A DNA stretch of 8,435 nt. It comes from Pseudomonadota bacterium. GTDB lineage: Bacteria > Pseudomonadota > Gammaproteobacteria > Burkholderiales > Burkholderiaceae_B. Shown here one piece after another: positions 6,518 to 8,435 of the stretch; position 1 is the first letter of the stretch, and each line of letters starts with the position of its first letter. The stretch covers positions 1 to 8,435 of the forward strand of contig JAEZGR010000039.1 in assembly GCA_023437255.1 (NCBI GenBank), read 5' to 3'. The notes beneath the pieces are model-generated. The model worked only from the letters and a program-made list of their open reading frames with translations. It had not been told where the DNA came from and did no database searches. Made by a program: the position numbers and the translations under genes.

Positions 6518-7416
6518 CAGTCTCGCTCCGGGATACGGGAAAGCCGAAGGCGGCGCGCACGGGCCTGACGGGCCACCTGCCAGAGACCGCCCTGAGGCCC
6601 CAAAGTGACAGAAACAAAGTACACGATTCCGGCGCAGAGAATAATCGCCGGAGAGGCGGGCACATTGGCGTAGTAGGACAAAAGCAGGCCCGAATACGAT
6701 GCAAACGCACCTGCCCATGCGGCCAGGGCCATCTGACCGGCCACCGACACGACCCAGAAGCGCGCCGAGGCCGCCGGCAGCATCATGATGCCCACGACCA
6801 TCAGCGTGCCCAGCACCTGGAAACCGGCAACAAGTGTCATGACCAGCAGAAGCAGAAAGGCGCCATGCACCACCGGCCCGAGGCAACTCTCGCTGCGCAG
6901 AAACAGCGGGTCGAGGCACTCCATGACCAGCGGGCGAAAAATGACAGCCAGCACGAGCAAAGAGACGCTGGCTGTTGCGGAGACCAGCAACAGCGCGGCG
7001 TCATCCAGGCCCAGCACCGTGCCAAAGAGCACATGGATGAGGTCCATGTTGCTGCCGCGCAGAGAAATCAGCATGACCCCCACCCCCAGCGAGACCAGAT
7101 AGAAGGCGGCAAAGCTGGCGTCCTCGCGTTGAGGAGTGAGGCGAGCCACCCCTGCGGCCAGCATCGCCACCAGCAGGCCAGTGAGCAGACCGCCCACGGT
7201 CATGGCCGTCAGCGACAGCCCGGCAGTAAGGAAACCGACCGCCACCCCCGGCAGAATGGCGTGTGCCATCGCGTCACCCATCAGACTCATGCGACGCAGG
7301 ATCAGAAAGACGCCCAGGGGCCCCGCAGCCAACGCCAGGGCCATCGAGCCCGCCAGTGCGCGGCGCATGAACCCGAACTCGACAAAGGGGAGATACAGCA
7401 GCTCGATGCCGCTCAC
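6517..7416 (-). CDS. Zn/Mn ABC transporter permease (ZnuB/AztB-like)
   Basis: Inner-membrane channel subunit of the ABC-3 family, 299 residues, forming a dimer in the importer. About eight hydrophobic segments are visible, roughly at 17-40, 52-65, 70-92, 100-118, 139-160, 184-205, 226-248 and 254-272. Family motifs include LRRMSLMGDAMAHAILPGVA (40-59), the coupling region that contacts the ATPase, and VLGTLMVVGIMMLPAASAR (201-219). I chose GTG at 7416 because it overlaps the ATPase stop as GTGA and GGGAG lies seven bases upstream; reading further upstream in this frame gives only antisense-like sequence inside the ATPase gene. Its stop shares a base with the start of the binding-protein gene. 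The motif SFAAFYLVSLGVGVML (101-116) and the gene order recall AztB more than ZnuB, from memory. Confidence 0.92.
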   Translation of the reverse strand: MSGIELLYLPFVEFGFMRRALAGSMALALAAGPLGVFLILRRMSLMGDAMAHAILPGVAVGFLTAGLSLTAMTVGGLLTGLLVAMLAAGVARLTPQREDASFAAFYLVSLGVGVMLISLRGSNMDLIHVLFGTVLGLDDAALLLVSATASVSLLVLAVIFRPLVMECLDPLFLRSESCLGPVVHGAFLLLLVMTLVAGFQVLGTLMVVGIMMLPAASARFWVVSVAGQMALAAWAGAFASYSGLLLSYYANVPASPAIILCAGIVYFVSVTLGPQGGLWQVARQARARRLRLSRIPERD

Positions 7417-8156
7417 AGGTAGTCTCCCGCACACAGATGTCGGGCCAGATGCAGATGCTCGGGTGTCAGCACCTCGCCGGTATCGCCCCAAGCCACGCCC
7501 TGCCCGGCCAGCAACAACGCCTGCGGAAAGTGCCTGCGCACAAGCTCGAGATCGTGCAGCACCACGACAATGGTCTTGCCCTGGGCGTGCCATTGCATCA
7601 GCAGCGCCATGAGGTCTTCGGTGGTGGCACGGTCGACCGCCGAAAACGGTTCGTCGAGCATCACCACATCGGCGTCGTGCAACATCAGCCGGGCGAACAA
7701 GGCCCGCTGCAACTGCCCGCCCGACAGCGTGGCAAGCGGCCGACGCCCGAAATCGCCCAGGCCCACTGCCTGCAGCGACGCATCGAGCCGGTCGCGCTCG
7801 CCTTTGCCAAAGGCCCGCCAGGGGCCCACACGGCGCCAGGCGCCCATAGCGACGAAGTCGCGCGTGATGATGGGGAAGCTGCGGTCGAAGTCACCTTGTT
7901 GAGGCATGAATGCCAGGCGCTCGGCCGCCTTGCCGGCGACGCGGATATGGCCCGCCAGGGGGCTGACCCAGCCCATGATGCCCCGCAGCAGCGTGGACTT
8001 GCCCGCCCCATTGGGGCCCACCACAGCTGTAAGAGAGCCCCTCAGAAAACGGCCGCTCAGGTCGCGCACCGCCACCTTGTCGCGCCAGCCCAGGCTCACC
8101 TGGTCGAGCTCGATGGCCGGCATCACCTCGGGTTCGGTTTGCAGTACCGCCGCCAT
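7413..8156 (-). CDS. Zn/Mn ABC transporter ATP-binding protein (ZnuC/AztA-like)
   Basis: Cytoplasmic ATPase subunit that powers metal import, 247 residues. Walker A is GPNGAGKST at 47-55 with K53, the Q-loop lies at Q86-Q87 in FMPQQGDFDRSFP, the ABC signature LSGGQLQR at 144-151, Walker B VVMLDEP at 164-170 with catalytic E169, and the switch histidine H201 in LHDLE. DRSFPIITRDFVAMG (91-105) is typical of the metal-chelate subfamily. The ATG at 8156 follows directly on the TAA of a small upstream ORF; an internal ATG at 8123, preceded by GAGGTG, is a possible alternative that would remove 11 poorly conserved residues. The stop overlaps the permease GTG start. The substrate, zinc more likely than manganese, is inferred from the His-rich partner and the likely Zur control. 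Confidence 0.93.
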   Translation of the reverse strand: MAAVLQTEPEVMPAIELDQVSLGWRDKVAVRDLSGRFLRGSLTAVVGPNGAGKSTLLRGIMGWVSPLAGHIRVAGKAAERLAFMPQQGDFDRSFPIITRDFVAMGAWRRVGPWRAFGKGERDRLDASLQAVGLGDFGRRPLATLSGGQLQRALFARLMLHDADVVMLDEPFSAVDRATTEDLMALLMQWHAQGKTIVVVLHDLELVRRHFPQALLLAGQGVAWGDTGEVLTPEHLHLARHLCAGDYL

Positions 8157-8306
8157 TTACCACCACCCCATGGCCCAGCCTGTCATCAGCCAGATCAGCG
8201 CCACGCCACCCGACGCGATGATTGCGCGGACCGCGGCAGAGACAAGCAACAGGGAGGGTCGCCTGGCAGAGGAGCGGGCCATTTGGCCAGGGGCGAGTGG
8301 GGTCAT
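8157..8306 (-). CDS. Small putative membrane protein at head of metal ABC operon
   Basis: A 49-codon reading frame not matching any family I recognise. It begins at ATG 8306 and ends with TAA at 8159-8157, immediately followed by the ATPase ATG, in the same frame. The N-terminus is polar and basic (RSSARRPSL, 11-19), followed by two hydrophobic stretches, LLLVSAAVRAIIAS (19-32) and GGVALIWLMTGWAMGWW (33-49), so it could be a small inner-membrane protein with the positive end inside. The zero-base spacing to the ATPase gene suggests translational coupling. No clear ribosome site precedes the ATG at 8306; a second ATG at codon 9 is possible. It might be a small accessory subunit or a leader ORF. 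Its position and the hydrophobic content are the only support, and codon evidence has not been tested. Confidence 0.55.
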   Translation of the reverse strand: MTPLAPGQMARSSARRPSLLLVSAAVRAIIASGGVALIWLMTGWAMGWW

Positions 8307-8380
8307 GGAAGCGCCGTATTTTGCGTAAAGTTTGTTATGTTATAACATGACTTGACCGAAACTCACCGTGAAAGGCCGCC
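8307..8380. promoter_or_regulatory. Divergent promoter region of metal operon and putative regulator gene
   Basis: The palindrome lies in the middle of this gap, so a bound repressor could cover both promoters. A possible plus-strand promoter is TTGCGT (8321-8326) with TAACAT (8343-8348), spacing 16, overlapping the palindrome. A minus-strand -10 may use the same TATAAC/ATAACA sequence, but I cannot place a good -35. AAAGG at 8371-8375 is the ribosome site of the rightward gene. Confidence 0.4.
8334..8351. promoter_or_regulatory. Probable Zur (Fur-family) operator palindrome
   Basis: GTTATGTTATAACATGAC is an inverted repeat with eight of nine base pairs matching, and its central 12 bases (8337-8348) are a perfect palindrome. 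It is the most AT-rich stretch of the right end and sits in the 74-base gap between the metal-transport operon and a divergent gene. The half-site ATGTTATA is the same as that of the E. coli Zur box, though here the two halves overlap with no central spacer. Zur binds with zinc and represses uptake genes. Assignment rests on motif resemblance and context. Confidence 0.65.
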
Positions 8381-8435
8381 ATGACTGCCGCAACCCCGTC
8401 CGCCGACGCCCGGGTGGCCGCGCAACTCGACACCG
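8381..8435 (+). CDS. N-terminal fragment of a divergent gene, possibly a Fur/Zur-type regulator
   Basis: Only 18 codons (MTAATPSADARVAAQLDT) lie in the window, before any DNA-binding motif would appear, so the family is not shown by sequence. The ATG at 8381 has AAAGG five bases upstream. A short Ala-rich N-terminus running into a helix is compatible with Zur proteins, whose winged helix follows directly. Divergent placement from a zinc-type ABC operon with a Zur-like palindrome between is a common arrangement. Another metal-related gene, such as a COG0523 GTPase, remains possible. Confidence 0.5.
   Translation, partial: MTAATPSADARVAAQLDT

Noticed and set aside
5705..6568. Plus-strand 287-codon open frame opposite the metal-binding protein gene
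   Set aside because: It mirrors the strongly supported minus-strand gene, with a His/Arg-rich composition typical of antisense translation.
7437..8345. Plus-strand 302-codon open frame opposite the ATPase gene
   Set aside because: The minus strand has a complete set of ABC motifs; this frame is its shadow and would also cross the operator.

Overview
The window reads as two pieces of proteobacterial DNA joined near position 803-811. Bases 1 to about 811 carry most of a YtfT-type sugar ABC permease gene in very GC-rich DNA, with the codon style of an alphaproteobacterium (my inference). From about 806 to the right end the gene order is one I recall from Burkholderiales, especially Alcaligenaceae such as Bordetella: metK divergent from two tandem lipid A acyltransferase genes, then dapF, a DUF484 gene and xerC. 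At the join both genes are cut off, ytfT at its 3' end and metK after codon 43. The simplest reading is a chimeric contig or amplification chimera, not a natural locus.

Region by region. 2-811 (+): ytfT, missing both ends. 806-934 (-): the first 43 codons of metK, with a GTG start and a clear ribosome binding site. 935-1170: intergenic region between metK and the first acyltransferase gene. 1171-5483 (+): lpxL-like gene 1, lpxL-like gene 2 (ATGA overlap), dapF, DUF484 gene, xerC. These code for lipid A late acylation, diaminopimelate epimerisation, a GAF-like protein of unknown role and the chromosome dimer recombinase. The spacing suggests one housekeeping cluster with an internal promoter just before dapF. 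8306-5426 (-): a four-gene metal uptake unit in the order small membrane ORF, ABC ATPase, ABC permease, periplasmic metal-binding protein. It runs convergently into xerC and overlaps its 3' end by 58 bases. 8334-8351: an 18-bp palindrome that looks like a Zur operator. 8381-8435 (+): the first 18 codons of a divergent gene whose position suggests a Fur/Zur-type regulator.

The metal genes form a coherent zinc (possibly manganese) uptake module. The solute-binding protein has a His-rich loop and the family's H/H/H/D metal ligands, the permease and ATPase energise import, and a divergent regulator probably represses the unit through the palindrome when zinc is sufficient. The order ATPase-permease-binding protein and the sequence style resemble the AztABC subtype more than the E. 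coli znuA/znuCB arrangement. I assign that subtype from memory only.

I see no mobile element, CRISPR array, tRNA or rRNA, and no wholly new system. The points most worth a second look are the ytfT/metK join, a possibly leaderless dapF transcript, the unlisted 49-residue membrane ORF at the head of the metal operon, the Tat-like signal on the metal-binding protein, and that protein's unusual C-terminal tail, encoded antisense to xerC.
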